A stretch of 49,699 nt of DNA from Burkholderia singularis (GTDB taxonomy: Bacteria > Pseudomonadota > Gammaproteobacteria > Burkholderiales > Burkholderiaceae): assembly GCF_900176645.1 (NCBI RefSeq), contig NZ_FXAN01000058.1, positions 1 through 49,699 on the forward strand, read 5' to 3'. The notes under the pieces are model-generated. The model did no database searches. It was not told where the DNA came from and saw only the letters and a program-made list of their open reading frames with translations. Each line of letters opens with the position of its first letter. Within the stretch, counting starts at the first letter, position 1. Of the stretch, positions 34,875-43,522 are shown one piece after another. A program made the translations under genes and the position numbers.

Positions 34875-36281
34875 TCAAAGCTGCCGGAATGGGACACTGC
34901 GGCGGACCCAGAGCGCGTAAGCCGCGAACGCGACGCCGGCAATTCCCACAATGATGTACAGATCCGTCGGCCCGGCCGCGGCAGCGAGTGTCGTATAAAG
35001 CGTATAACCCGCGCCGGCGATTGCAACGATCGGTGGCAAAGGCCACCACGGCATCCGGTAATGATGCTCGACATCGCGCCGCAGCACGCGGCTCGCGAGC
35101 GCGGCAATACCGACCGCGAGATAGACGAGCAGCAGTAAATCGACGGTAAAAACGGTCAGTTCGTCGAGACTCGACACGAACACGAGCAGCATCGACGGCA
35201 CGGCCAGCGCCAATGTCGCGCCCCACGGCGATTCAAAGCGTGAATGAATGCGCGTGAAGGCAGCATTGCATGCGGGCGCCCACATTGCATGCCGGCCGCT
35301 GCTGTACAGCAAACGGCCGGTCATGATCACGATCGCGATGATCGCATTGAACACCGATAGGAAAATGCCCGCGCTCACGACGCGCGATACGGCAGAACTG
35401 CTCAATGAACGTATGACATAGCCGATCGGGTCCGGACTTTTCGCGAGTTCGACGAACGATGGCGCGCCGATCACGATCGCGCTCAGCGGTACCAGTTCCA
35501 CGGCAAGCACCACCGCGAGCGAGCAGATCACGGCTTTCGCGACATCGCGATTGCCGCCTTCCAGATCCTCGGCAAGAAAGACGGCCGTGCCAAAGCCGTT
35601 GTAGCAGAAAATTGCCGTTCCGATGGCCGGTATGATCGCCGCGAGTGTCACGGGTACGAGCGCGTCGCCGCTCACGATGACCGGATTGACGAACGCAAAC
35701 GCGGATCGGTGCGGCGCCGAGAACCCCAGATACGCGATCAGCGCGAGCACGAGTACCTCGATCACGAGGAACCCCCCAGTAATCCACGCACTGGTGCGAA
35801 TATTCAGGATGCCTAGCGCATAACTCGCGAACACGATCGCGAGCGCCACAGGCTGATTGCCGATATGCGTGCCGAGCGCCGCATTCAGATAGGGGGCGGC
35901 GCCGCTCGCGAGCACCGCCGGAATGAATGCGTTGACGGCGAGTACCGCGGCAAACGTCAGGTAGCCAGACAATCCACCGAACACGCGCTTCACCATCACG
36001 TACTCGCCGCCCGCACTGCGATGGGCCGCGCCCAGTTCCGCGTAGCAAAGCGCAAACGCAAGCGCGAGCAAGCCCCCGAATACGAAAGACATCACCGCAC
36101 CGCTGCCCGATTGCCGAATCGCGAACGGCGCGATCACGAAAATAGAGCTTGCCGGCGTCACGCCCGACACGGTGATCATCACGACATCACGCACGCTGAG
36201 CGAGCGCACAAGCGCATCGGCCGCTCGCGCGTCGCGCGGCGCGTCGGACGTCGTGCTCGAAGGCTCCGATATCATCGCCAT
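34875..36281 (-). CDS. APC-superfamily amino-acid permease
   Basis: A 468-residue permease with 12 or more hydrophobic helices. The APC first-helix region is SVRDVVMITVSGVTPASSIFVIAPFA (residues 29-54), followed by ELGAAHRSAGGEYVMVKRVFG and a FCYNGFGTAVFLAEDLEGGNRDVAKAV helix-6 block. The first-helix Gly motif is looser than usual (SGVTPASSIF), as seen in branches carrying amines and modified amino acids. It is the first gene of a two-gene minus-strand unit with the P1 peptidase, and its start faces a divergent LuxR-type regulator 122 bases away. Substrate unknown. Confidence 0.88.
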   Translation of the reverse strand: MAMISEPSSTTSDAPRDARAADALVRSLSVRDVVMITVSGVTPASSIFVIAPFAIRQSGSGAVMSFVFGGLLALAFALCYAELGAAHRSAGGEYVMVKRVFGGLSGYLTFAAVLAVNAFIPAVLASGAAPYLNAALGTHIGNQPVALAIVFASYALGILNIRTSAWITGGFLVIEVLVLALIAYLGFSAPHRSAFAFVNPVIVSGDALVPVTLAAIIPAIGTAIFCYNGFGTAVFLAEDLEGGNRDVAKAVICSLAVVLAVELVPLSAIVIGAPSFVELAKSPDPIGYVIRSLSSSAVSRVVSAGIFLSVFNAIIAIVIMTGRLLYSSGRHAMWAPACNAAFTRIHSRFESPWGATLALAVPSMLLVFVSSLDELTVFTVDLLLLVYLAVGIAALASRVLRRDVEHHYRMPWWPLPPIVAIAGAGYTLYTTLAAAAGPTDLYIIVGIAGVAFAAYALWVRRSVPFRQL

Positions 36282-36403
36282 CTTGCTCTCCTTTGCCGCC
36301 GGGTTTTTGAACGCCCATACTCGGGCTATGCATGGCGCGCAGTCTAGGAAGACAATTTGCGCGTGCCAATTCCCCTTTGTAGGTACGCCAATCTGGGGCG
36401 TTT

Positions 36404-37204
36404 ATGGATCGATTGTTCAGTGAAGTGGCGATGCATCAGGCGTTCGGACGTGCACTCGAGCATCTCGGCGAGCCGCGCTTCTGGCGCTTGCTGATCCTGT
36501 TTCTCAACGAGCTGGTGCCGTTCGACAATGCGCTCGCGACCTTAATCGGCGCCGACGGCGTGCCTGCCGTGCTCGACGAATATGACACCGGCGGCGCGGG
36601 CCAGCCATCGCCCGTGCCGCTCTATCTGGACGGGCTGTATCTGCTCGATCCGTTCCTGCAGGCCGCCCAGGACGGTCTCGCGGACGGTTGTTACCGGCTC
36701 GAGGAAGTCGCGCCGGACCGGTTCAGGCAGAGCGAATATTTTCTGAGCTATTTCCGCGACGCAGTGGGCGAAGACGAATTGCAGATCATCGTGCGTACAC
36801 GGCCTGACGAGATGCTGTCGCTATCGCTCGGCGCACGCACCCGTTTCGACTCCGATTCGCTCGGCCGTCTGTGCGCGTGTTCGCCGTGGTTGATCGCGAC
36901 ACTGCGCCAGCAGCGCAGGCTGCAAAACGACAGTGCGCACGGCCGAACCGACAGCGACCTCGCGGTACGCGTCGAGCGTGCGCTGGCACGCTTTGGCGCC
37001 GAGCGTCTGTCCGAGCGCGAGATGGCGATCGCGCGGCTCGTGCTGCGCGGCAACTCGTCGAAGGCGATCGCCGAGCGGCTCTCGATCTCGCCCGAAACCG
37101 TCAAGGTACATCGCCGGCACCTGTATTCGAAACTCGGCATCGCATCGCAGCCCGAACTATTCTCGCTGTTCCTGCAAGCGTTAGGACAAAATGACGCACG
37201 CTGA
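36404..37204 (+). CDS. LuxR-type (GerE HTH) transcriptional regulator, non-AHL
   Basis: A 266-residue regulator with a C-terminal LuxR-type helix-turn-helix at about 198-255 (LSEREMAIARLVLRGNSSKAIAERLSISPETVKVHRRHLYSKLGI). The roughly 190-residue N-terminal domain has none of the AHL-binding residues of the first LuxR protein at 2947. It reads like a GAF-like or unassigned sensing domain (ALEHLGEPRFWRLLILFLNELVPFDNALATLI). It is divergent from the permease/P1-peptidase pair and is their most likely regulator. GGGG lies just upstream of the ATG. Confidence 0.88.
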   Translation: MDRLFSEVAMHQAFGRALEHLGEPRFWRLLILFLNELVPFDNALATLIGADGVPAVLDEYDTGGAGQPSPVPLYLDGLYLLDPFLQAAQDGLADGCYRLEEVAPDRFRQSEYFLSYFRDAVGEDELQIIVRTRPDEMLSLSLGARTRFDSDSLGRLCACSPWLIATLRQQRRLQNDSAHGRTDSDLAVRVERALARFGAERLSEREMAIARLVLRGNSSKAIAERLSISPETVKVHRRHLYSKLGIASQPELFSLFLQALGQNDAR

Positions 37205-37432
37205 CGATTCGCGCAGCGTGCGAGCATGCAACCACGTCACTGCATACAAGGCGACGGCTTCAAGGAAGTTTGGCACGTGGTCAGGCCATCGCCCTAAAAG
37301 GCGGTCTGCCCGCGACGGCATCGCAAACGGGCGGACAAACGCGAAGGCAGGTGGCAAGTCCGCGACGATCGATCGGATTCCCGAACGATCGGATAAACGA
37401 TCACCGGCGTTCGCTGCCCGCCCGCTGAGGCT

Positions 37433-38005
37433 TTATTGAGGCGGCAGATATTTCAGCGGATCGACAGGCACACCGTTGCGGCGGATCTCGAAATGCAACA
37501 TCACGCGACTCGCATCGCTGCTGCCCATCTCGGCGATCGTCTGCCCTTTTTCGACCTTGTCGCCTTCCTTGACCTTCAGCACGCGATTGTGCGCATAGGC
37601 GCTCAGATATGTATCGTCATGCTTGATGATCACGAAATTGCCATAGCCGCGCAGGCTGCTGCCCGCATACGCGACAACGCCGCCTGCGACCGCCTTCACG
37701 GGCTCGCCCGCCGTGCCGCCAATGTCGACGCCTTTCGTATTGCCGGCTGGCTTGAGAATCGGACCGCGCACTGGCCATGCGAAGGCCGGCGTTGATGCAT
37801 CCGGCAATGGGGACCGCTGAAGGAACGACTGCGCGGACTGCGTCGCGCCGGCAGGCGGTTTGCCCTGATAGCCGGCAGCAGGCGCCGAATTCGGTGGCGT
37901 CGCACAGGCGGCGAGCATTGCAGCAGCAACCACGCCGGTCACGCGCGACGCTAACGTGAACGATTTTCGAACGCAGCGATGAGTAGGTTTGGACGACGAC
38001 ATCAT
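37433..38005 (-). CDS. NlpD-like degenerate LytM (M23) lipoprotein
   Basis: About 190 residues: a signal region with a lipobox-like AAMLAACATP, a short Ala/Pro-rich linker, then a LytM/M23 domain (about residues 80-190). The Zn ligands of active M23 enzymes are missing: the first site reads TKGVDIGG where active enzymes have HxxxD, and the last reads VMLHFEIRRNG where they have HxH. E. coli NlpD has the same losses and ends almost identically (VDPL.YLP). It is therefore probably not a peptidase but an activator of cell-wall amidases at the septum. Unlike NlpD it has no LysM domain. GAGGAG at 38018-38023 lies 12 bases before the ATG at 38005; ATG 38017 is adjacent to it, so the start is uncertain. 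Confidence 0.78.
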   Translation of the reverse strand: MMSSSKPTHRCVRKSFTLASRVTGVVAAAMLAACATPPNSAPAAGYQGKPPAGATQSAQSFLQRSPLPDASTPAFAWPVRGPILKPAGNTKGVDIGGTAGEPVKAVAGGVVAYAGSSLRGYGNFVIIKHDDTYLSAYAHNRVLKVKEGDKVEKGQTIAEMGSSDASRVMLHFEIRRNGVPVDPLKYLPPQ

Positions 38006-38151
38006 CGGTATCAACATCTCCTCGTAAACAATGCAAGTGCGCCGCGCCAACGAACATCCGTCGACGCGAGGTCGGAGATTAATACCACGCGACACCGAAT
38101 CAATGCCTATCGCTTTCAAAAAATTACATCGGTCGTTCTATTCGGCACGGT

Positions 38152-39669
38152 CTATCGACTCGACGGGAAGCTGAACACCGCGCCCTCGCGCACGCCGGCC
38201 GATGGCCAGCGTTGCGTGATCGTCTTGCGTTTCGTATAGAACCGCACCGCATCCGGACCATAGGCATGTAAATCGCCAAACAGCGAGCGCTTCCAGCCGC
38301 CGAACGAATGATACGCAACCGGCACAGGCAGCGGCACGTTGATGCCGACCATGCCGACCTGGATGTTGTCGCTGAAGAAACGCGCAGCCTCGCCGTCGCG
38401 CGTGAAAAGGCAGGTGCCGTTGCCGTACTCGTGAGCATCGACGAGCGCCATTGCTTCGGCCAGCGAAGCAACGCGCACGACGCCGAGTACCGGCCCGAAA
38501 ATCTCGTGCTGATAGATCGGCATTCCGGGCTTCACGTGATCGAACAGGCACGGGCCGAGATAATAGCCCCCTTCGTGGCCGTCGATCTTCATACCGCGCC
38601 CGTCGACGACAAGCGTTGCGCCGGCGGCCACACCCGCGTCGACGAAGCCGGCCACCCTGTCGAAGTGCTGCTTCGTGACGAGCGGCCCCATATCGACGCC
38701 CTCACCGGCACCGGGCCCCACCTTCATCTTCTCGATCTCGACCTTTAAACCTTCGACGACCTGATCCGCCGTGTCGTCGCCAATCGCAACGACGAGCGGA
38801 ATCGCCATGCAACGCTCACCGCACGAGCCATATGCCGCCCCCATCAACGCACTCACCGCGTTGCCGATATCGGCATCGGGCATCACGACCGCGAAATTCT
38901 TCGCACCGCCAAGCGCCTGCACGCGCTTGCCGTGCGCGCAGCCAATCGTATAAATGGATTCGGCGACCGGCGTCGAACCGACGAAGCTCACAGCCTTGAC
39001 GCGCGAATCGGCAAGGATGACGTCGACCGCTTCCTTATCGCCGTTCACCACGTTCAGCACGCCGGGCGGCAACCCGGCATCCAGCGCAAGCTCGGCCATC
39101 CGCAGCGTGGACGAAGGCGTGCGCTCCGACGGCTTCAGCACGAACGTGTTACCGCAAGCAACGGCCATCGGCCACATCCATAGCGGCACCATCACCGGAA
39201 AATTGAACGGCGTAATGCCCGCGACGACACCGAGTGCCTGAAACTCGCTCCACGAATCGATCGCCGGCCCGACGTTCTTGCTGTGCTCTCCCTTCAGCAG
39301 CTCGGGCGCATAGCTCGCATACTCGACGTTCTCTATCCCGCGCTGCAACTCGCCCATTGCATCAGCGAGCACCTTGCCGTGCTCGGCCGTGATCAGCGCG
39401 CACAACTCGTTCGCATGCTCTTCGAGCAGCGTCTTGTAACGGCTCATCACGCGCGCGCGCTTCAGCGGCGGCGTGTTGCGCCACGTGGGATACGCCGCCT
39501 GCGCGGCCGCGATCGCGGCTTCGACGGTCGGCTTGTCGGCAAGCGTCACGCTCTTCGCCGATACGCCCGTTGCCGGATCGAACACCGGCTGGACGCGTTC
39601 GCCGCCGTCGGCGCGCTTGCCGTCGATCAGATGGCCGAGGGTGGAGGTCACGTTGCTGTCGTGTTTCAT
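38152..39669 (-). CDS. mmsA: Malonate/methylmalonate-semialdehyde dehydrogenase (CoA-acylating)
   Basis: A 505-residue aldehyde dehydrogenase of the MmsA type. Recognised by the start GHLIDGKRADGGERVQPVFDPATG, the PFNFPVMVPLWMWPMAVACGNTFVLKPSE block, the FVGSTPVAESIY cofactor region, and the catalytic Cys in YGSCGERCMAIPL (about residue 287). It oxidises malonate semialdehyde or methylmalonate semialdehyde to acetyl-CoA or propionyl-CoA with release of CO2. The upstream gene on the same strand is a beta-alanine:pyruvate aminotransferase, which produces malonate semialdehyde, so malonate semialdehyde is the likely substrate. AGGAA lies about 9 bases before the ATG. Confidence 0.93.
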   Translation of the reverse strand: MKHDSNVTSTLGHLIDGKRADGGERVQPVFDPATGVSAKSVTLADKPTVEAAIAAAQAAYPTWRNTPPLKRARVMSRYKTLLEEHANELCALITAEHGKVLADAMGELQRGIENVEYASYAPELLKGEHSKNVGPAIDSWSEFQALGVVAGITPFNFPVMVPLWMWPMAVACGNTFVLKPSERTPSSTLRMAELALDAGLPPGVLNVVNGDKEAVDVILADSRVKAVSFVGSTPVAESIYTIGCAHGKRVQALGGAKNFAVVMPDADIGNAVSALMGAAYGSCGERCMAIPLVVAIGDDTADQVVEGLKVEIEKMKVGPGAGEGVDMGPLVTKQHFDRVAGFVDAGVAAGATLVVDGRGMKIDGHEGGYYLGPCLFDHVKPGMPIYQHEIFGPVLGVVRVASLAEAMALVDAHEYGNGTCLFTRDGEAARFFSDNIQVGMVGINVPLPVPVAYHSFGGWKRSLFGDLHAYGPDAVRFYTKRKTITQRWPSAGVREGAVFSFPSSR

Positions 39670-39796
39670 CGCGAAGGTTCCTGCGATCTCGGGTTCGAAT
39701 GGATCGAAAAAAAGCGGCGGCGCGACACGCGGCTCATTGCAGGCCAGGTGTGACGTCGCTCGCCGCAACGGGCACAAACTCGGTAATGCGCCTACG

Positions 39797-39814
39797 GGCG
39801 AGCGGTCGCTCGCC
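39797..39814. terminator. Compact hairpin between the aminotransferase and mmsA genes
   Basis: GGCGAGCG and CGCTCGCC are exact complements with a 2-base centre (so about 7 bp with a 4-base loop), in the 287-base gap between the two beta-alanine genes. It has no T tract. It could reduce read-through so the two genes are expressed at different levels, or be a transcript-stability element. Confidence 0.4.
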
Positions 39815-39956
39815 AGCGGGCTGAGCGGCCGGCCCCGGTCGGGCAGCCCGCGGCGGCTATTGGCAAACGGCGGCGGTAAACCCGTGAGCGCGGGACCATC
39901 AAGACGGCGGGCACCGCATCCGCCGACCGCGCAGTGCGGCCGTCAGCCTGCCGCGC

Positions 39957-41312
39957 TCAATCAGTCGCGAGCAGCGCGTCGTTCAACGCGCCGATCAAAT
40001 CCTCGATCTCGCGCTTGTCCGCGACGAACGGCGGCGCGAGCTGAATCGTGTCGCCGCCATAGCGCACGTAGAAGCCTTTTTGCCAACAGCGCATCGCGAT
40101 CTCGAAGGGGCGGCGTGCGGGCTCGCCCGGCGCGTGCGCGATCGTGAGCCCAGCCGCCAGACCGCAATTGCGAATGTCCGTGACATGTCTCACGCCCTTC
40201 AGGCCGTGCACGGCGGCCTCGAAGTGCGGCGCGAGCGCGCGCACGCGGCCGAGCGCATCCTCCTTCTCGAGCAGATCGAGTGCGGCAACGCCTGCCGCGC
40301 ACGCGACCGGATGCGCCGAATACGTATAGCCGTGAGGGAATTCGACCATGTAGTCAGGGCCGCCTGCCGCCATGAACGTATCGTGGATATCGCGCTTCGC
40401 GATCACCGCGCCAAGCGGCTGCGCGCCATTCGTCACCTGCTTCGCGACGTTCATGATGTCCGGCACCACGCCGAACGCATCGGCGCCCGTCATCGCGCCG
40501 GTACGGCCGAAGCCGGTGATGACTTCATCGAAGATCAGCAGGATGTCGTGCGCGGTGCAGATTTCGCGCAGCCGTTGCAGATAGCCCTGCGGCGGCACGA
40601 TCACGCCTGCCGAGCCTGAAAACGGTTCGACGATCACCGCCGCGATGTTCGACGCATCGTGCAGCGCGATCAGATCGAGCAGGCGGTCGGCCAGTTCCGC
40701 GCCGCGCGCAGGCTGCCCGCGCGAAAACGCGTTCTCCGGCAATTGCGTATGCGGCAGGAAATCGGCGTCGATGCCTTGACCGAACAACTTGCGGTTCGGC
40801 CCGATCCCGCCGACCGAGATGCCGCCGAAATTCACGCCGTGATAGCCCTTCTCGCGGCCAATCAGACGCGTCTTGGTGCCCTTGCCTTTCGCGCGCCAGT
40901 ACGCGCGCGCCATTTTCAGCGACGTGTCGGCCGCCTCCGAGCCGGAGCCGGTGAAAAACACGTAGTCGAGTCCGGCGGGCGTCAGCGCCTTGATCCGGTT
41001 GGCGAGTTCGAACGACTGCGGATGACCGAACTGGAATGCAGGCGAATAGTCGAGCCGCGCGATCTGCCGGCTCACCGCGTCGGCAATCTCCTTGCGGCCG
41101 TGGCCGAGGCCGCAGCACCAGAGGCCGGACAGGCCGTCGAAGATCCGGCGGCCGTCGGCGTCGATATAGTACGCACCTTCGCCCGCGACGATGATCCGCG
41201 GGTCCTGCTTGAACTGGCGATTGCCGGTAAACGGCATCCAATGCGCGTCGAGCCACTCGGCGTCGGTGCGCGGCGGCGTGTCGAGGGTCTTGGGATCTGT
41301 CGGGGCGTTCAT
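39957..41312 (-). CDS. bauA: Beta-alanine:pyruvate (omega-amino acid) aminotransferase
   Basis: A 451-residue class III PLP aminotransferase. It has the start DAHWMPFTGNRQFKQDPRI, the omega-aminotransferase phosphate-binding block FFTGSGSEAADTSLKMARAYWRAKG, and LLIFDEVITGFGRTGAM (PLP Asp). The Schiff-base lysine is the K of NVAKQVTNGAQPLGAV. The wording is that of beta-alanine:pyruvate transaminases, which convert beta-alanine and pyruvate to malonate semialdehyde and L-alanine. It works with the dehydrogenase gene that follows to turn beta-alanine into acetyl-CoA. The start faces a LysR gene 102 bases away, with a LysR box between. Confidence 0.92.
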   Translation of the reverse strand: MNAPTDPKTLDTPPRTDAEWLDAHWMPFTGNRQFKQDPRIIVAGEGAYYIDADGRRIFDGLSGLWCCGLGHGRKEIADAVSRQIARLDYSPAFQFGHPQSFELANRIKALTPAGLDYVFFTGSGSEAADTSLKMARAYWRAKGKGTKTRLIGREKGYHGVNFGGISVGGIGPNRKLFGQGIDADFLPHTQLPENAFSRGQPARGAELADRLLDLIALHDASNIAAVIVEPFSGSAGVIVPPQGYLQRLREICTAHDILLIFDEVITGFGRTGAMTGADAFGVVPDIMNVAKQVTNGAQPLGAVIAKRDIHDTFMAAGGPDYMVEFPHGYTYSAHPVACAAGVAALDLLEKEDALGRVRALAPHFEAAVHGLKGVRHVTDIRNCGLAAGLTIAHAPGEPARRPFEIAMRCWQKGFYVRYGGDTIQLAPPFVADKREIEDLIGALNDALLATD

Positions 41313-41355
41313 GGCGGTCTGCGCAGCGCGCGGAGGTTGAGAAAGATATTGCGCA

Positions 41356-41370
41356 TTGTCGAGCCGACAA
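41356..41370. promoter_or_regulatory. LysR box between the aminotransferase and LysR genes
   Basis: TTGTCG-AGC-CGACAA is a perfect 6-3-6 inverted repeat containing the classic T-N11-A core of LysR sites. It is flanked by an outer 9-base inverted repeat, GATATTGCG (41345-41353) and CGCAATATC (41387-41395), forming a nested arrangement in the short divergent intergenic region. The divergently encoded LysR protein is the obvious binder. Confidence 0.7.
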
Positions 41371-41414
41371 ATAGTCTTTTAAATATCGCAATATCAATGT
41401 TTACTTGAGCATTC

Positions 41415-42380
41415 ATGCAAGCAAAAAAACCGAAGAGCCGTGCGCTGCTCGGCCAGCTCACCGATATGGATCTGCGCCTGTTGCGCGTGTTCAGGAGTGT
41501 CGTCCAATGCGGCGGGATGGCGGCGGCCGAGCTGGAGTTGAACATCGGCATTTCGACGATCAGCCGGCATGTGAAGGATCTCGAAACGCGCGTCGGGCTC
41601 GTGCTGTGCCGGCGCGGGCGCGCAGGCTTCACATTGACGCCGGAGGGCCAGACCGTCTATGAGGAAACGCTGCGGCTGCTCGCGTCGGTCGAGGCGTTTA
41701 AAAGCCGGATCGACGGCATCCACGATCGGATGGGCGGCGAGCTGCACGTCGCGATATTCGACAAGACCGCAACGAATCCGTTATCGCGGCTGCCCGACGC
41801 GATCGGCCGCTTTCACGATCAGGCGCCCGGCGTTGCGCTGAATCTGCATGTCGCATCGATCAACGAGGTCGAGCGCGGGGTCATCGACGGCAGCTATCAA
41901 ATCGGCATCATTCCCGCGCATCGCAGTTCAGGCAGCCTGGTCTACACGGACCTATTCGACGAGCGGATGCTGCTCTATTGCGGCGCGGGCCACCCGCTGT
42001 TCGACGCGCCGCACGGCAAGCTGACCTGGCGCCAGGTGCGCGACTACGCGTTTGCCGGGCTTGGCTACCATTCGCCGAACATGGACGTCAGCCATCGGGC
42101 AAAACTCACGCGCAGCGCGACGGCATCGGATCAGGAGTCGATCGCGACGCTGATTTTGTCCGGTCGCTATCTCGGCTTTCTGCCGGATCATTACGCGGAG
42201 AGTTTCGTGGCGAAGGGATGGATGCGGCCTGTTGCGCCGCAGCGGTTTCGCTACGCATGCCGGTTCGTGAGCTTGTTGCGACGTTCACCGCAGCCATCGA
42301 GAGCAGCGCTGCTATTTCAGGGGTGTTTGGAAGCATCGCACGGGGCAATGCCAAGCCGCCCGGCAAACCGGGCATATTGA
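41415..42380 (+). CDS. LysR-family regulator of beta-alanine use
   Basis: A 321-residue LysR regulator. The helix-turn-helix is DMDLRLLRVFRSVVQCGGMAAAELELNIGISTISRHVKDLETRVGL (residues 16-61). The effector domain starts about residue 105 (GGELHVAIFDKTATNPL), and the C-terminal strand pair reads RFRYACRFVSLLRRSP. The last 20 residues are less family-like, so the natural end may have drifted, but no frameshift is evident. It is divergent from the aminotransferase/dehydrogenase pair with a perfect LysR box between, so it most likely activates beta-alanine degradation. Confidence 0.9.
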   Translation: MQAKKPKSRALLGQLTDMDLRLLRVFRSVVQCGGMAAAELELNIGISTISRHVKDLETRVGLVLCRRGRAGFTLTPEGQTVYEETLRLLASVEAFKSRIDGIHDRMGGELHVAIFDKTATNPLSRLPDAIGRFHDQAPGVALNLHVASINEVERGVIDGSYQIGIIPAHRSSGSLVYTDLFDERMLLYCGAGHPLFDAPHGKLTWRQVRDYAFAGLGYHSPNMDVSHRAKLTRSATASDQESIATLILSGRYLGFLPDHYAESFVAKGWMRPVAPQRFRYACRFVSLLRRSPQPSRAALLFQGCLEASHGAMPSRPANRAY

Positions 42381-42722
42381 CGGCACAAATAGCGGCCCCG
42401 TTTTAGGTCACGCCTGCTCGAGCTGAATCGCATCATTCTGATTCGATTGAGGCAGGAATGATCGTTTTATGCGTTGCAATTCCGGGGCAATGATTGCGGG
42501 AACGACATACGCGCACCGCGTCGCGCCGTATGCACTCGCCGCCAAGCGTTTATCTGACGTCCGTCATCTGCCCGTTGGGCTACGGCCATGCCGGATGTCT
42601 AGCGGGCGACGTTCCCCGGTCACCTTCGGCAGCAAGCAACAATAGTATAAAAATATCCCAAATAAATATTACATATGAACGCCGGATACCCGTAATTTCA
42701 ATCGAATCGACGGAGGCCTTCC
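42381..42722. other. AT-rich upstream region of the 42723 gene
   Basis: About 340 bases without a supported gene. The last 100 bases (from about 42640) are very AT-rich (TATAAAAATAT, AAATAAATATTACATATG) and likely hold a promoter. GGAGG sits six bases before the start at 42723. The composition shift begins here, which suggests the downstream gene is a recent arrival. Confidence 0.5.
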
Positions 42723-43241
42723 ATGAATAAATCACATCTCCCCATTCGCTTAAAATTAAGTTTGGTTGCCTTTTCGTTTGCTTTGATAGGCAGCGCTCAT
42801 GCGGGCTTACCGATGACCATCCCGGTCACATGGAAAAATTGGAAAGGCATCCCCGGCCACGACGTGGCCTATCACGTCAGTCTTATCGATCATACTTGCC
42901 TTGCCGATTTCGGTCCCGAATCATTTGACGTTTCAACAGACGGGCAAGTAACCATCAATTTAAAGCGCTTGTCGGCGACCTGCCTCTTTGACATTTCATG
43001 GACCGTGACAACAAAACTGTCCAATGAAAAAATCGCCAAAGTTCGGGTTCGGTATTGGGAACCGCTGATTGGCCGCGGCCAAGTGAATGTCGAACATCGC
43101 CCTCCCGCTCCGGCATTTTTCCTAGAGGTAAAATGCAACGGTAAGCGGTGTGTCAATCGTTCGGTGGACGGAGGAGAAAACGGAGCGGTCATCCAGGCAA
43201 CCGGCAGTTCGGTCGTTTACCTGTTGTCACGCACACTCTAA
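42723..43241 (+). CDS. Exported protein of unknown function, AT-rich gene
   Basis: A 172-residue protein. The signal peptide is MNKSHLPIRLKLSLVAFSFALIGSAHA, cut before GLPMTIP. The mature part is strand-rich (TIPVTWKNWKGIPGHDVAYHVSLIDH, QVTINLKRLSATCLFDISWTV) and has four Cys (near residues 59, 86, 137 and 142), possibly two disulfides. It could be a small beta-sandwich periplasmic or surface protein. I know no matching family. Its codon use is clearly more AT-rich than its neighbours. The ribosome site (GGAGG at 42712) is strong, so the gene is probably expressed. Confidence 0.72.
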   Translation: MNKSHLPIRLKLSLVAFSFALIGSAHAGLPMTIPVTWKNWKGIPGHDVAYHVSLIDHTCLADFGPESFDVSTDGQVTINLKRLSATCLFDISWTVTTKLSNEKIAKVRVRYWEPLIGRGQVNVEHRPPAPAFFLEVKCNGKRCVNRSVDGGENGAVIQATGSSVVYLLSRTL

Positions 43242-43522
43242 TCAACCAGCCCACCTTCGCGTCATGCCATACGCGGATGGAAAGCACGCCGAGAAGGCAG
43301 GGGTGGCCAACATGGCGGCTTCGACTGCTGCGCCGTTCCCGCGCCCTTGTCATTCGGATGCGCCAACCAGGGGACACGAGAAGCTGGGACTTCACGGCGG
43401 CCCCGTTCAGCACAGACGAACGCGCGCAGCAACGTGAAAACATAAAAACGCAAACACCAATACACCGGAGCGCAAGCGCCGAAACGCAACAGCAAGCCCC
43501 CTCGCTGCGTTTCCTTCGACGA

